A DNA stretch of 64,000 bases from Haliea sp. (GTDB taxonomy: Bacteria; Pseudomonadota; Gammaproteobacteria; Pseudomonadales; Halieaceae): NCBI GenBank assembly GCA_002692965.1, contig NZNC01000029.1, positions 124,001-188,000 on the forward strand, read 5' to 3'. A model generated the notes under the pieces. It was not told the origin of the DNA, searched no databases, and saw nothing but the letters and a program-made list of their open reading frames with translations. This document shows positions 45,654 to 54,706 of the stretch, one piece after another (the stretch's first letter is position 1; each line of letters starts with the position of its first letter). The translations under genes and the position numbers were made by a program.

Positions 45654-46496
45654 TTAAAGCTGCGACAGGGCGACCTGGTAGCCGCCGTATTTGCGCAGGT
45701 TGATGACTCCAGTGTCGAAAATCAGGTACTGGCCCTTGATCCCCAGCAGGGTACCCTCGACCAGGGGCTGGCGGTCGAGGTTGAAGGATTTGACCTTGGT
45801 CGGATACTCCAGCACCGGGTAGTCAATGGACACGACCTCGCCATCGGTGATGGGCTGGACCGCCTGCAGGCCGTGTTCACGTTGCAGCGTATCGATGCCA
45901 TCGCCGCACTCGCCCAGCAGGCGGTCCCGCCACGCGGGCAGATCCACCGGGTCGGAGGGCCCCTTGAGCATCGCCTGCCACTGGGTGCGGTCGGTGACAT
46001 GGGCCTTGAGCAGGGTTTCCACCAGGCCCGACTGGTAGCGGGTCTGCACCCGGAGCACCGGCAGTGCCTGGGTTGCCCCCTGGTCCATCCAGCGCGTCGG
46101 CACCTGGCTGTGGCGGGTGATGCCCACCTTGACCCCCGAAGTATTGGCGAGATAGACGATGTGCTCGATCATGCAGTGGCTTTCGCCCCACTCCGGCTCG
46201 CGGCAGGGGCCCAGGTGATAGTGGCACTTCTCCGGGCTGACGATGCAGCTGTCGCACTGGGCCAGGCGGCGGAAACAGGGATAACAGTAGCCCTGGTTGA
46301 AGCTCTTGCTGCTCACCCGCCCGCAGTGCACGCAGTGAATCTCGCCCAGGTAGCGCAGGGCCAGGGATTGCCCCAGCAGGGGGTTGAGGTCCACCCGGGC
46401 TTCATCGTCCAGGGTAAAACGATAGCTGACCGGGGCCTCCAGGGCGGTGCGCATCTTGCGCAGCCCGCCCCGGGCCAGTTCCGCCGGCGTGCTCAT
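45654..46496 (-). CDS. DUF2797 protein
   Basis: The product has 280 residues. It has a cysteine-rich zinc-ribbon-like centre, with CVHCG, then CYPCFRRLAQCDSC and a further Cys in GPCREPEWG, followed by IVYLANTSGVKVGITR. That last block recalls the start of GIY-YIG nuclease domains, in agreement with the DUF2797 family. Function is unknown. It overlaps the stop of the YeaC-like gene by four bases and lies nine bases before pepN, so these are co-expressed. Confidence 0.88.
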   Translation of the reverse strand: MSTPAELARGGLRKMRTALEAPVSYRFTLDDEARVDLNPLLGQSLALRYLGEIHCVHCGRVSSKSFNQGYCYPCFRRLAQCDSCIVSPEKCHYHLGPCREPEWGESHCMIEHIVYLANTSGVKVGITRHSQVPTRWMDQGATQALPVLRVQTRYQSGLVETLLKAHVTDRTQWQAMLKGPSDPVDLPAWRDRLLGECGDGIDTLQREHGLQAVQPITDGEVVSIDYPVLEYPTKVKSFNLDRQPLVEGTLLGIKGQYLIFDTGVINLRKYGGYQVALSQL

Positions 46497-46762
46497 GTCC
46501 GGTCCGGGCTGTTGCGCCAGGCCAGGGGGACTTCCGCGGGGTCGTCGCAGACCTCGCCGGCCTTGTGTCCCTTGTCGATGTAACCCACCCGCTGCTCCGG
46601 CGGCAGGTGTTTCTCACCCCAGGCGATTACCGCCTGCAGGGCGTGGTCGCGCTGCTCCGGGGAAACTGGTGAGCCGTCGGGCCAGCGCCCCAGCTCCACG
46701 GCCTGGCGCAGACGCTCGTAGATTTCCGGGGGCATCTGGTCGATGGCGTCCTGATACTGCAT
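46493..46762 (-). CDS. yeaC: DUF1315 protein (YeaC-like)
   Basis: The 89-residue soluble protein begins MQYQDAIDQMPPEIYERLRQ and has the block ELGRWPDGSPVSPEQRDHAL followed by QAVIAWGE, both typical of E. coli YeaC/DUF1315. I set the start at the ATG at 46762; the longer frame extends back into the rhomboid gene and is not coding there. Function is unknown. Confidence 0.85.
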   Translation of the reverse strand: MQYQDAIDQMPPEIYERLRQAVELGRWPDGSPVSPEQRDHALQAVIAWGEKHLPPEQRVGYIDKGHKAGEVCDDPAEVPLAWRNSPDRT

Positions 46763-46791
46763 GGTTGCTCCGCGATTGTGCAAAGGGCGCA

Positions 46792-47442
46792 TTATAACCG
46801 GGACCGCCCTCGCCTGCCGGCCCCGGCGAGCCAGGCCACTGCCAGACCCAGCAGCGCCCCCGCCAGCAGCCCACCCAGGTGCGCGGCATTGGCAATGGCA
46901 CCGAAACCCAGGGTCTCGACAATCCCCAGCAGGCAGACCACCAGCCAGCCGACCATCAGTAGCATGATCGGGCGCGGCGGCTCCAGGGCCCAGGCCGGCC
47001 GCAGGCGACCGGCAACCCAGCTGAAGCCGAGCAACCCGTAGACCACCCCTGACATGCCGCCGAAGATCGCGGGGCCGCTGAAGAGATACTGGGCGCCATT
47101 GGACAGCAGGGCCACCAGCAGGAACAGGGCCAGCAGCATGCGCGAGCCCAGCAGCAACTCGACCCGGTGGCCGAGCTCCCACAGCCAGAGCCCGTTGAAT
47201 ACGATATGCAGCCAGCCGAAATGCAGGAAGGCCGGCGTCAGCAGGCGCCAGTACTGGCCGCCCATCTCGCCGAAACGGATCATCTCGCCGCGGATCTCGA
47301 ACGGGGTGAAGGTCAGGTAACTCACCCAGCTGAAGGGAAAGGGCAGGTAGACCAGCAGGAAGCCGAGGATACTCAATCCCAGCAGGGCCAGCGTGGCGGG
47401 CGCCCGCTGCCAGGCAGGCGGCACAGTAAGCATCTCGGACAT
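46792..47442 (-). CDS. rhomboid family intramembrane serine protease
   Basis: This 216-residue protein has six predicted TM helices. The catalytic dyad is visible: Ser131 in FGGMSGVVYG and His188 in NAAHLGGLLAG. The L1-loop/TM2 region has HFGWLHIVFN (74-83), which includes the oxyanion-type His and Asn. It cleaves TM segments of client proteins within the inner membrane. The start overlaps the nadK stop by one base (TGATG), and I preferred the ATG at 47442 for that reason. The client is unknown. Confidence 0.92.
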   Translation of the reverse strand: MSEMLTVPPAWQRAPATLALLGLSILGFLLVYLPFPFSWVSYLTFTPFEIRGEMIRFGEMGGQYWRLLTPAFLHFGWLHIVFNGLWLWELGHRVELLLGSRMLLALFLLVALLSNGAQYLFSGPAIFGGMSGVVYGLLGFSWVAGRLRPAWALEPPRPIMLLMVGWLVVCLLGIVETLGFGAIANAAHLGGLLAGALLGLAVAWLAGAGRRGRSRL

Positions 47443-48326
47443 CAGTTGACCAGGGCGTTGCTCCAGTGCAGCTTGTCCCTGCAACTGGCGTAGAAACTGT
47501 GCCCCACCGGGTGCAGCAGGGTCAGGCGGTGAGGCTTCTTGGTGATCAGCACGGTGTCCCCCGGGCGCGCGGTCATGTTGACCTGCCCGTCGCAGGTCAC
47601 CGGCGGGTGGATGCGGTTGCGCGAGAGAATATCCAGGCGAATTTCGCTGTTGCCATCGACCACGATGGGCCGGCTGCTGAGGGCGTGGGGAAACATCGGC
47701 ACCAGCACCACGGCATCCAGGGTCGGGTGCATGATCGGGCCGCCCCCGGACAGGGAGTAGGCGGTGGAGCCGGTCGGGGTGGAAACGATCAGTCCATCGG
47801 CCCGCTGGCGATAGACGAAGACCCCGTTAATGGAAAGCTCGAATTCGATCATCTGGGCGGAGGTGCCGGAGTTGACCACGACGTCATTCAGCGCATCGGC
47901 ACGGCCCACGGTGCGCCCCTCCCGCTGCACCCGGGCGTCCAGCAAGAAGCGGCTCTCGCGCACGAACTCCCCGGCAAGCACGGCGGGCACCTGGCTGTGC
48001 ATGTCGTCGGGGGAGATATCGGTGAGGAAGCCCAGGCGCCCGCGGTTGATGCCCAGCACCGGGGTCTCGTAGCGCGCCAGCGTGCGCGCGGCACTCAGCA
48101 GGCTGCCGTCACCGCCGACCACGATGACCAGGTCGCAGTCCTCGCCGATATCGTCGAGGCTGCCACAGGGAAGGCTGGTCTCCGGCACCAGCTCGGCCAG
48201 TCGCTGTTCGAGAATCAGTTCGCGATCCAGGCCCTGCAGCAGCCCTATCAGCTCCTGAAGGACCTCGCGCAGACCCTCCTGCTGGCTGCGACCGACCAGA
48301 CCAATCCTGTCAAAACGTGTCTGCAT
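47442..48326 (-). CDS. nadK: NAD kinase
   Basis: This 294-residue cytosolic kinase makes NADP from NAD and ATP. It has the GGDG motif (71-74), the NE/D-type block TPTGSTAYSLSGGGPIMHP and the C-terminal VTCDGQ. The length matches E. coli NadK (292). The promoter has a perfect TATAAT about 30 bases upstream. The rhomboid gene is coupled downstream. Confidence 0.96.
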   Translation of the reverse strand: MQTRFDRIGLVGRSQQEGLREVLQELIGLLQGLDRELILEQRLAELVPETSLPCGSLDDIGEDCDLVIVVGGDGSLLSAARTLARYETPVLGINRGRLGFLTDISPDDMHSQVPAVLAGEFVRESRFLLDARVQREGRTVGRADALNDVVVNSGTSAQMIEFELSINGVFVYRQRADGLIVSTPTGSTAYSLSGGGPIMHPTLDAVVLVPMFPHALSSRPIVVDGNSEIRLDILSRNRIHPPVTCDGQVNMTARPGDTVLITKKPHRLTLLHPVGHSFYASCRDKLHWSNALVN

Positions 48327-48355
48327 GCCTTCCGCCTTGCGGCTACGGGGACGGT

Positions 48356-48361
48356 ATTATA
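48356..48361 (-). promoter_or_regulatory. -10 element of nadK
   Basis: TATAAT on the minus strand lies 30 bases before the nadK ATG. The region 17 bases further upstream (CGGGAA) is a poor -35, so the promoter may need an activator or rely on an extended context. Confidence 0.5.
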
Positions 48362-48396
48362 CACGGCGCGGGCGCTGATTCCCGGCCCGGCTCCCT

Positions 48397-49389
48397 TCAA
48401 CTCTGGAGACCCACATTGTTCTTCTGCAGGACCTGCTCTGCGCGGTAACTGGAGCGCACAAACACCCCGGACACCACTTCCATGAAGCCCTTCTCCAGCC
48501 CCCACTCACGGTAGCGCTCGAACTCCCGCGGCGAGACATAGCGATCGATCGGGTAGTGGTGCGCGGTGGGCTGCAGGTACTGGCCGAGGGTGAGAATATC
48601 CACCTGCGCCCGGCGCAGATCGTCCATCGCTTCGAGGATTTCCTCGTCGCTCTCCCCCAGGCCCAGCATGAGGCTGGTCTTGGTCAGCACGTCCGGGCGG
48701 TAGCCCTTGGCGTGTGCGAGGACCGCCAGGGTCTGCTCGTAGCCGGCCCGCGGGTCGCGCACCGGGTGGGTGAGCCGGCGCACGGTCTCGACGTTCTGGG
48801 CGAAGACCTCGATGCCCGAGTCGAGCACGGTCTCGACATCCGCGAGCACGCCCAGGAAGTCCGGGGTCAGGGCCTCGACCGCGGTCTCCGGATTGCGTTC
48901 CTTGACCCGGCGTACACAGTCAGCGTAATGCCCGGCGCCGCCATCCGGCAGGTCGTCGCGGTTGACGGAGGTGAGCACCACGTACTTGAGCCCCATCAGC
49001 GCCACCGACTCGGCGGTATTGTCCGGCTCCTGGGGGTCCAGCCAGCCGCGGGGGTTACCGGTATTCACGGCGCAGAAGCGACAGGCTCGGGTGCAGACAT
49101 CCCCCATCAACATAATGGTCGCGGTGCCGGCACTCCAGCACTCACTCATATTGGGGCACTTGGCCTCCTCGCACACCGTGGCCAGACGGTGCTCGTGGAC
49201 GATATCGCGCACCTTCTCATAAGTTGCCCCGCCGCGGGCGCGAATGCGCAACCAGTCGGGCTTGGCCAGGCGCGAGCCCGCTTCGCGGCCCTGCTTGATG
49301 CCATCCTTGATCGCGGTCACGCCGCGGTCGGTGACGAACTTCTCGCCACTGCGCACCTGCACCACCGGGATGAGTTTGGGCTCCGACAT
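48397..49389 (-). CDS. lipA: lipoyl synthase
   Basis: This 330-residue radical-SAM enzyme inserts two sulfurs into the octanoyl chain on lipoyl domains. The radical-SAM cluster ligands are Cys99, Cys103 and Cys106 (CTRACRFC). The auxiliary, sacrificial cluster uses Cys73, Cys78 and Cys84 ([12 protein letters not shown]), together with the conserved C-terminal RSSYRAE serine. I used the ATG at 49389; a GTG two codons upstream is also possible. No lipB is visible in the window. Confidence 0.96.
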   Translation of the reverse strand: MSEPKLIPVVQVRSGEKFVTDRGVTAIKDGIKQGREAGSRLAKPDWLRIRARGGATYEKVRDIVHEHRLATVCEEAKCPNMSECWSAGTATIMLMGDVCTRACRFCAVNTGNPRGWLDPQEPDNTAESVALMGLKYVVLTSVNRDDLPDGGAGHYADCVRRVKERNPETAVEALTPDFLGVLADVETVLDSGIEVFAQNVETVRRLTHPVRDPRAGYEQTLAVLAHAKGYRPDVLTKTSLMLGLGESDEEILEAMDDLRRAQVDILTLGQYLQPTAHHYPIDRYVSPREFERYREWGLEKGFMEVVSGVFVRSSYRAEQVLQKNNVGLQS

Positions 49390-49502
49390 GCACACTCCGC
49401 GAATCGGTGAAAAACGGCGATTATAGCGGAGTCGGGCAGGCCCTGCAGAATCCTGCGGGGCCCTGCTACACTGGGCCCTTAGCCACCTCTCGCGGAGACC
49501 CT

Positions 49503-50906
49503 ATGGCCACCATCACCTTCTTCGGGGCTGCCCAGGAAGTCACCGGCTCCTGCCACCTGCTCGAGTCCCCTGCCTGCGGCAAAGTGTTGCTGGACTGCGG
49601 CCTCCACCAGGGTGGCGACGCCGTCGAGCGCATTCACAACGAGCGCTTCGCCTTCAACCCCGGCGATATCGATGCCGTGGTGCTCTCCCACGCCCACCTC
49701 GACCACAGCGGTATGCTGCCGCTACTGGTCCACCGCGGCTTCGAGGGGCCCATTTACTGCACCCGAGCCACCGCGGACCTGCTGCCGATCATGCTGCACG
49801 ACGCCGCCGGCCTCTACCTGCGCGACCTGGAGCGAGACAACCTGCGCGCCCGGCGCCGGGGGCGCAAGGAGCGCGAGCCGATCTATGACATGGACGATGT
49901 GGAAACGGTGCTCAAGCGCCTACAGCGCATTCCCTACCGCAAGCACGCGGACCTGGGACCGAAATGCCGGGTAACCTTCCACGATGCCGGGCATATTCTC
50001 GGCTCGGCCATCGTCGAGGTGGAACTGAAGGAGAAGCGCGGCCCGCGGCGCCTGGTCTTCTCAGGCGACCTGGGCCGTGCCGGCTCGGTGCTGATGAACG
50101 CCCCCAGCAGCCTCAGCGAGGCCGACATCGTGCTGATGGAAAGCACCTACGGTGACCGCAACCACCGCTGCGAGGACGAATCCCTGGAGGAGCTGCGCGA
50201 GGTGCTGGCGGACACCTGGCGCCGGGGCGGCTCGGTAATGATTCCCGCCTTCGCGGTGGGACGCACCCAGGAAATCATTTTCCACCTCGGGCGGCTCCAC
50301 CACGCCGGCGAACTGGACCCCTGGCAGATCTTCCTCGACAGTCCCATGGCGATTGAAGTCACCCAGGTCTACGATCGCTGGCTGCACCTGATGGATGACG
50401 ACGACATCCGCGAGCTGAGCGAGTCCCACCGCCACTCCCTGGAGGGTTTCCTGCCCACGCTGCAGCTGACGCCGGATACCGAGCAGTCGATGGCGATCAA
50501 CCGCATCAAGGGCGGCGCAATCATCATCGCCGGCAGCGGCATGTGTACCGGGGGCCGAATTCGCCACCACTTCAAGCAGCGCATCTGGGACAGCCGCAAC
50601 ACCATTATCTTCGCCGGCTTCCAGGCCCAGGGCACCCTGGGTCGCCTGCTGGTCGAGGGCATGCAGTCAGTCAAACTGTTTGGCGAGGAATATGCCGTGA
50701 AGGCGCAAATTGCCACCATTGGCTGCTTCTCCGCCCACGCCGGGCAACGCGAACTGCTGGCCTGGGCCGGCAATTTCGAGGGCCCGCCCCGCGTTGTACT
50801 GGTGCACGGCGAGGCCAAGGCGCAGGACACCCTGGCGGAGAAGCTTTGGGAGGAACAGGGCATACAGGTGCAGATTCCCGCGCGGGGGGAGACCATCGCC
50901 TTCTGA
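49503..50906 (+). CDS. MBL-fold beta-CASP ribonuclease (RMMBL type)
   Basis: The 467-residue protein has an N-terminal metallo-beta-lactamase core with HAHLDH (63-68), GHILGSAIVEVE and FSGDLGR, a beta-CASP domain in the middle (SVMIPAFAVGRTQEIIFHL) and the C-terminal RMMBL segment with FSAHAGQRELLAW. The group includes RNA exo/endonucleases related to CPSF-73 and RNase J-like enzymes such as TTHA0252. Substrate RNA is unknown. I set the start at the ATG at 49503, just after GCGGAGA. It is divergent from lipA, and stem-loop repeats follow its stop. Confidence 0.93.
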   Translation: MATITFFGAAQEVTGSCHLLESPACGKVLLDCGLHQGGDAVERIHNERFAFNPGDIDAVVLSHAHLDHSGMLPLLVHRGFEGPIYCTRATADLLPIMLHDAAGLYLRDLERDNLRARRRGRKEREPIYDMDDVETVLKRLQRIPYRKHADLGPKCRVTFHDAGHILGSAIVEVELKEKRGPRRLVFSGDLGRAGSVLMNAPSSLSEADIVLMESTYGDRNHRCEDESLEELREVLADTWRRGGSVMIPAFAVGRTQEIIFHLGRLHHAGELDPWQIFLDSPMAIEVTQVYDRWLHLMDDDDIRELSESHRHSLEGFLPTLQLTPDTEQSMAINRIKGGAIIIAGSGMCTGGRIRHHFKQRIWDSRNTIIFAGFQAQGTLGRLLVEGMQSVKLFGEEYAVKAQIATIGCFSAHAGQRELLAWAGNFEGPPRVVLVHGEAKAQDTLAEKLWEEQGIQVQIPARGETIAF

Positions 50907-50942
50907 AAGAGCCGTCGCTCTCCCCTGAGAATTCGCACTCGG

Positions 50943-51081
50943 TGGTCCGGCGTTGCTCCGGGGGATCAAGGACACGCCGTGAACCCGCACCCGGTAAAGC
51001 GGGGTGGGCTCTCCCTGGGGACTCGGCGCCGGCCGTCCTGGCCGGCGACGGTCCTTGATCCCCCGGAACAACACCGAACCA
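50943..51081 (+). repeat. two-lobed stem-loop repeat, copy C (one inserted module)
   Basis: Imperfect arms (about 50943-50972 with 51052-51081; the inner 15 bp are perfect) enclose a 79-nt tip beginning CACGCCGTGAACCC. The module containing CCGGTAAAGCGG is inserted in the first lobe only. The second lobe has changed to CGCCGGCC-GTCCT-GGCCGGCG, different bases but fully complementary, i.e. compensatory change. Confidence 0.85.
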
Positions 51082-51153
51082 CGCCATCACCCTCAGGGTG
51101 AGTAGCGACCTGGCGACAGGGACAGGGGGAGCGGAGCGACTAGCGTAATGGCG
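51082..51153. other. spacer between stem-loop repeats C and D
   Basis: No gene is seen. CACGCCAT just after copy C is mirrored by ATGGCGTG just before copy D, so the two elements could also pair at their feet. Confidence 0.5.
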
Positions 51154-51267
51154 TGCTCTGGCGTAGTTTCAGGGTTTTCAGGACCGTCGGCCGCATGGAT
51201 GCGGCCGTCGAGCCCCCATGGATGGGTTCACGGCGTGTCCTGAAAACCCTGAAACCGCGCCAGAGCA
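51154..51267 (-). repeat. two-lobed stem-loop repeat, copy D (no inserted module)
   Basis: Arms 51154-51183 and 51238-51267 are complementary over 30 bases except for a two-base mismatch and enclose a 54-nt tip. Read on the minus strand the tip begins CACGCCGTGAACCCATCC, contains the lobes CCCAT-CC-ATGGG and GGCCGCAT-CC-ATGCGGCC, and ends CCGACGG. This is the simplest form of the element. Confidence 0.85.
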
Positions 51268-51330
51268 CCGGGTGCCCCAGCGCCAAGTAGAGCGTCTCTA
51301 TCCGCCCGTCAGGTCTGCGCGCTTACCCGG

Positions 51331-52317
51331 CTACTGGGTGAAGGGTTCGGCGTAGAACTGGCTGTACCACTTGCGGAACTTGGCGATCGGCCCATCGCCG
51401 TCGCAGAGCGCGGGGTCCGGGCGGTAGATCTTGTTCTCCCAGATCGGCCGGTCCTCGTCCAGCTGCTTGCAGATATCCTTGACGATCGCCGCGTTGACGC
51501 CGCCCTCTTTCACCTGACCGTCCACCTTGGGCTGGGTAAAGGCGAAGCGCACGTGAACGGTTTCCTCGTCAACCGGGGTGACGTTGCCCATCAGGAAGGT
51601 GTCGGCGATCCCGGCAAACTTGGTGTAACCCTGACCGGGGCCGATGCTTCGGGCGGTGATGCTGCCCTTGATGGTACCGCGGGGGGTTTCCATGTCGGCG
51701 CGCTGGACCATGTTGGAGAAGTGATCTTCGTAACGGAGATCCGTTTCCGGGAAGGTGGCGGTCTGGTGTACATAGCGGAAGTGGGCCGAGTCGGCGCCGT
51801 TTTCAGCCATCTCCTGACAGGCGGTCTTGAAGGTCCACTCGAAGCGCTTCAGGGGTGCCCAGTCTTCGCTGTTGGCCTCCGGGAAGCTCTCCACCTCCCA
51901 CTTGGGCGCCTCGCCCTTGGGGTGATACCAGGCATAGATCACCTGATTGTCCTCCACCAGCGGGTAGGAAGTCAGGCACTGCTTGCCATCCACCTTGGGG
52001 GGCATCTTCTTCGCGTAGGGGACTTCCGTGCAGTAACCCTCGGGGTCGAATTTCCAGGCGTGGAAGGGGCAGACGATGGTTTCCCCCTCGATGCGCCCGC
52101 CCTGACCACTGCTTTCGTTGATGCCGTAGCCCAGGTGCGCCCCGAGGTGGGGACAATAGGCGTCCAGCAACACAGGCCGCCCGGATTCGGTACGGAACAA
52201 TACCAGTTCCTTGCCGAAGTACTGCACCGCCCGGGAGTCGCCCGGTTTGAGTTCATCCGCGTAGGAAATCACGAACCAGCCGAAGGGTATCGGCATCGGA
52301 GGACGGGGTTTGGCCAT
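51331..52317 (-). CDS. Rieske-type oxygenase, KshA (3-ketosteroid 9alpha-hydroxylase)-like
   Basis: The product has 328 residues. The Rieske [2Fe-2S] ligands are Cys55-x-His57 (CPHLGAHLG) and Cys83-x-x-His86 (CPFHAW). The mononuclear iron site is ENGADSAHFRYVH with Asp176, His179 and His184. The layout and the YAKKMPP segment resemble KshA, the oxygenase of 3-ketosteroid 9alpha-hydroxylase, and more distantly the DAF-36/Neverland sterol desaturases. No reductase gene lies nearby, so electrons must come from elsewhere. The ATG at 52317 is preceded by AAGGAGAGTG. It begins the steroid-like island. The exact steroid position attacked is not deducible. Confidence 0.86.
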   Translation of the reverse strand: MAKPRPPMPIPFGWFVISYADELKPGDSRAVQYFGKELVLFRTESGRPVLLDAYCPHLGAHLGYGINESSGQGGRIEGETIVCPFHAWKFDPEGYCTEVPYAKKMPPKVDGKQCLTSYPLVEDNQVIYAWYHPKGEAPKWEVESFPEANSEDWAPLKRFEWTFKTACQEMAENGADSAHFRYVHQTATFPETDLRYEDHFSNMVQRADMETPRGTIKGSITARSIGPGQGYTKFAGIADTFLMGNVTPVDEETVHVRFAFTQPKVDGQVKEGGVNAAIVKDICKQLDEDRPIWENKIYRPDPALCDGDGPIAKFRKWYSQFYAEPFTQ

Positions 52318-52480
52318 GGTCACTCTCCTTGAAGCGAGGTGCGAGTCGCACAGAACAGTAAAGCGCCGCACTGCGGCCCGCGTGGTTGATGGCGGCATGA
52401 TAATGTTTTTCCCCACGCGCCTTAAGGGCATTGGTACAAGCACTTGCACCGATCCCCGGAAGCGGGCCCGCGGTATCCAA

Positions 52481-54706
52481 TCAGAAGCGGTAGACACCCG
52501 TGAGACCGAACTGCCGCGGCTTGATCACGCGGTCCTGGGGAATCACCCCCGAGGGGACCGAGGCGTCGAGCAGGGTTTCCAGCTCGTTCTGCATCAGCAG
52601 GGCCTCCCTGTCGAAGGCATTCTTCACCCACAACTTGAGATCCCACTGGCCATCCGCGCTGCGCAGCCCAGTGAACAGGTCGAGGGTGGCAAAACTGCCG
52701 CTCTCGACCCGGGTGATGGGCGCCACCCGCATGCTGTGGAAATTGTAAAGCGTATCGAGATACCACTCCGCGCCCCAGCCTGTCACGGGCACGACATAGC
52801 TGGAGCTGGCAACCACTGACCAGTTGCCGGTATCCCCACCCAGGCGCTCGCCGCTCAGGTCGCAGACCCAGAACCCGCTGGAGCCTACGTAAGCCAGCTC
52901 GCCGCTGGTATCGGCACAGATGGCATCGTCGAAATCCTCGTACTTGCTGTCGGTATAGGACAGCAGGAGCTGCCCGCGGAGGCGGTCGCTGAAGAGGTAG
53001 GTGAGATCCACCTCCGCGCCGCTCACCAGCACCTCATCAGCATTCTGGATGACATCGAACTGGTTGTCCTGAAGACCATCCCCGTCGGTATCCAGGGGGG
53101 CTCCCAGCGTCTGTGTATGGAAGTCCGTGTAGGTCTGGTAGAAAGCTGCCAGGTTGAGACGCATGCGCTGGTCGAGCAGGTCCGATTTGTAGCCCAGTTC
53201 GATACTGGTGGAGCTTTCGTGATCGAAATTCTCGATCGCGTCCGGCGTGGTGCCGGAAAGGTCCAGTGTAGTGCCACCGTCCCGGCCCCCGCGATCCACG
53301 GTCAGATACAGCATCTGGTCAATCGACAGCTTGTAGGACAGCTTCACCGTGCCGGTCAGATCGATGTACTTGATCTCGGCATAATTGGGTGGATAGGGAA
53401 TATCCAGATCCAGAACATTGCCGCCAAGATTCGCGGTGCCCACAACCCGCAGGGCGTTCAGGTTCTTGCGCACGACACGACTCCAGCGCGCACCCGCGGT
53501 AAGGGTCCAGTCATCGCTCAGGTAAAAATTGTTGTGGGTAAAGACGCCCCAGTTCTCCGAGGAGGCATCCAGTACCACGTTGGCGGTGGTATCCACCGCG
53601 CCACCCAGGCGAAGCTGGCGCGACCTGACCGTGGTACTCGAGTTATTGTGGCCGTAGTAGAGGCCGGTTATCCAGTCCCAGCGGTCATTGCCGCTGGAGG
53701 CCAGGCGCAGCTCCTGGCTGAAGACCTTGGAGAAGTTGATCTCGGCGGTCTGCCAGCTGTCATCCACCCCGGTCACGTCGGTGTCCTTGTCATCATCGTT
53801 GGTGGAGGTGGCGTGATAGGTCTGGGAGGTGAGCACAGTGTTACCGATCTCGATATTCAACTCGCCAATGGTCTGGTTCATGCGCGCCCGAATATGCCGT
53901 GGACGATCACTCAGGTCGACCCTGTCGACAGCCTCCACCCCTTGCCCGTCAGAAATCCACTCGGAGTTGTTGCTGTCCCACTCGACATAACTGTGGCTGA
54001 GCCGCCCACTGACCGCGCTGCCCGGCTCCCACAGGACCGTGGCCCTCAGGGATTCGGTCCTGGCGAGCTGGTCCCGGTCGAGGTTGCCGTACTCATAGCC
54101 GCTGCTGTTGTTTTCATCGTAGACCCCGGCCAGGCGCAGCCCCAACTGGTTCTCTATCACCGGAATACTGAGGCCGAAACGGGTGTTGGACAGCTGGTGC
54201 TCGCCGAAGGACTGCTGAATATAGCCCTCCCTGCGGGTCAGGTCGGGGTTGCGGGTATGAATGACAATGGAACCCGTGGGCGAGGCCGTGCCATACAGGG
54301 TGCCCTGGGGGCCGCGCAGCACTTCGTAGCGTTCGATGTCAAACTGGGTAAAGAATGCCAGCTGCTGCTGACTCACATAGGCCCCATCCATGAACACGTT
54401 GGTTCGAGGCGTCATGGGGCCCTGGATATAGGTTCCCACCCCGCGCAGCGTAATGTTCTGTGTCGAGCCGAAGGATTGCAGGTTCAAGCCCGGAGCCAGC
54501 TTACCGAGATCCTGCAGATCGAAGGACACCTTGTCTTCAAAGGCACTGCCCGTGATGGCATTGATGCTGACAGGAACGTCCTGCAGCAGCTCGGTGGTCT
54601 TCTGGGCAGTTACCGTGATCTCCTCCAGCACCAGGGTATTCTGGGCCTGAACCACGCCACACCCGCTCAGGGCAATGACAGCGACATAGCATCGGGTGCG
54701 TTTCAC
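52481..54706 (-). CDS. TonB-dependent receptor
   Basis: This 741-residue outer-membrane transporter has a signal peptide (ending VVQAQN), a TonB-box-like LEEITVTAQK at about residues 27-36, a plug (VPVSINAITGSAFEDK ... GTYIQGPMTPRTNVFMDGAY ... VLRGPQGTLYG) and a barrel ending in Phe (GVYRF). The plug's LRGPQGTLYG and DGAYVSQQ blocks are typical of the large sterol/terpenoid/other receptor group of Sphingomonas-like and marine gammaproteobacteria. It probably imports the hydrophobic substrate processed by the surrounding oxidoreductases. The gene is divergent from the PPOX gene across a 310-base region with an AT-rich palindrome. Confidence 0.92.
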   Translation of the reverse strand: MKRTRCYVAVIALSGCGVVQAQNTLVLEEITVTAQKTTELLQDVPVSINAITGSAFEDKVSFDLQDLGKLAPGLNLQSFGSTQNITLRGVGTYIQGPMTPRTNVFMDGAYVSQQQLAFFTQFDIERYEVLRGPQGTLYGTASPTGSIVIHTRNPDLTRREGYIQQSFGEHQLSNTRFGLSIPVIENQLGLRLAGVYDENNSSGYEYGNLDRDQLARTESLRATVLWEPGSAVSGRLSHSYVEWDSNNSEWISDGQGVEAVDRVDLSDRPRHIRARMNQTIGELNIEIGNTVLTSQTYHATSTNDDDKDTDVTGVDDSWQTAEINFSKVFSQELRLASSGNDRWDWITGLYYGHNNSSTTVRSRQLRLGGAVDTTANVVLDASSENWGVFTHNNFYLSDDWTLTAGARWSRVVRKNLNALRVVGTANLGGNVLDLDIPYPPNYAEIKYIDLTGTVKLSYKLSIDQMLYLTVDRGGRDGGTTLDLSGTTPDAIENFDHESSTSIELGYKSDLLDQRMRLNLAAFYQTYTDFHTQTLGAPLDTDGDGLQDNQFDVIQNADEVLVSGAEVDLTYLFSDRLRGQLLLSYTDSKYEDFDDAICADTSGELAYVGSSGFWVCDLSGERLGGDTGNWSVVASSSYVVPVTGWGAEWYLDTLYNFHSMRVAPITRVESGSFATLDLFTGLRSADGQWDLKLWVKNAFDREALLMQNELETLLDASVPSGVIPQDRVIKPRQFGLTGVYRF

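Noticed and set aside
42960-46583. A 1207-codon plus-strand frame opposite pepN and DUF2797
   Set aside because: It runs antisense to two clearly identified genes and has no recognisable protein features.
42398-51267. The stem-loop repeats as a CRISPR array or integron cassette sites
   Set aside because: The copies are few, far apart and in alternating orientation, with no spacer periodicity, no cas or integrase genes and no attC core sites.
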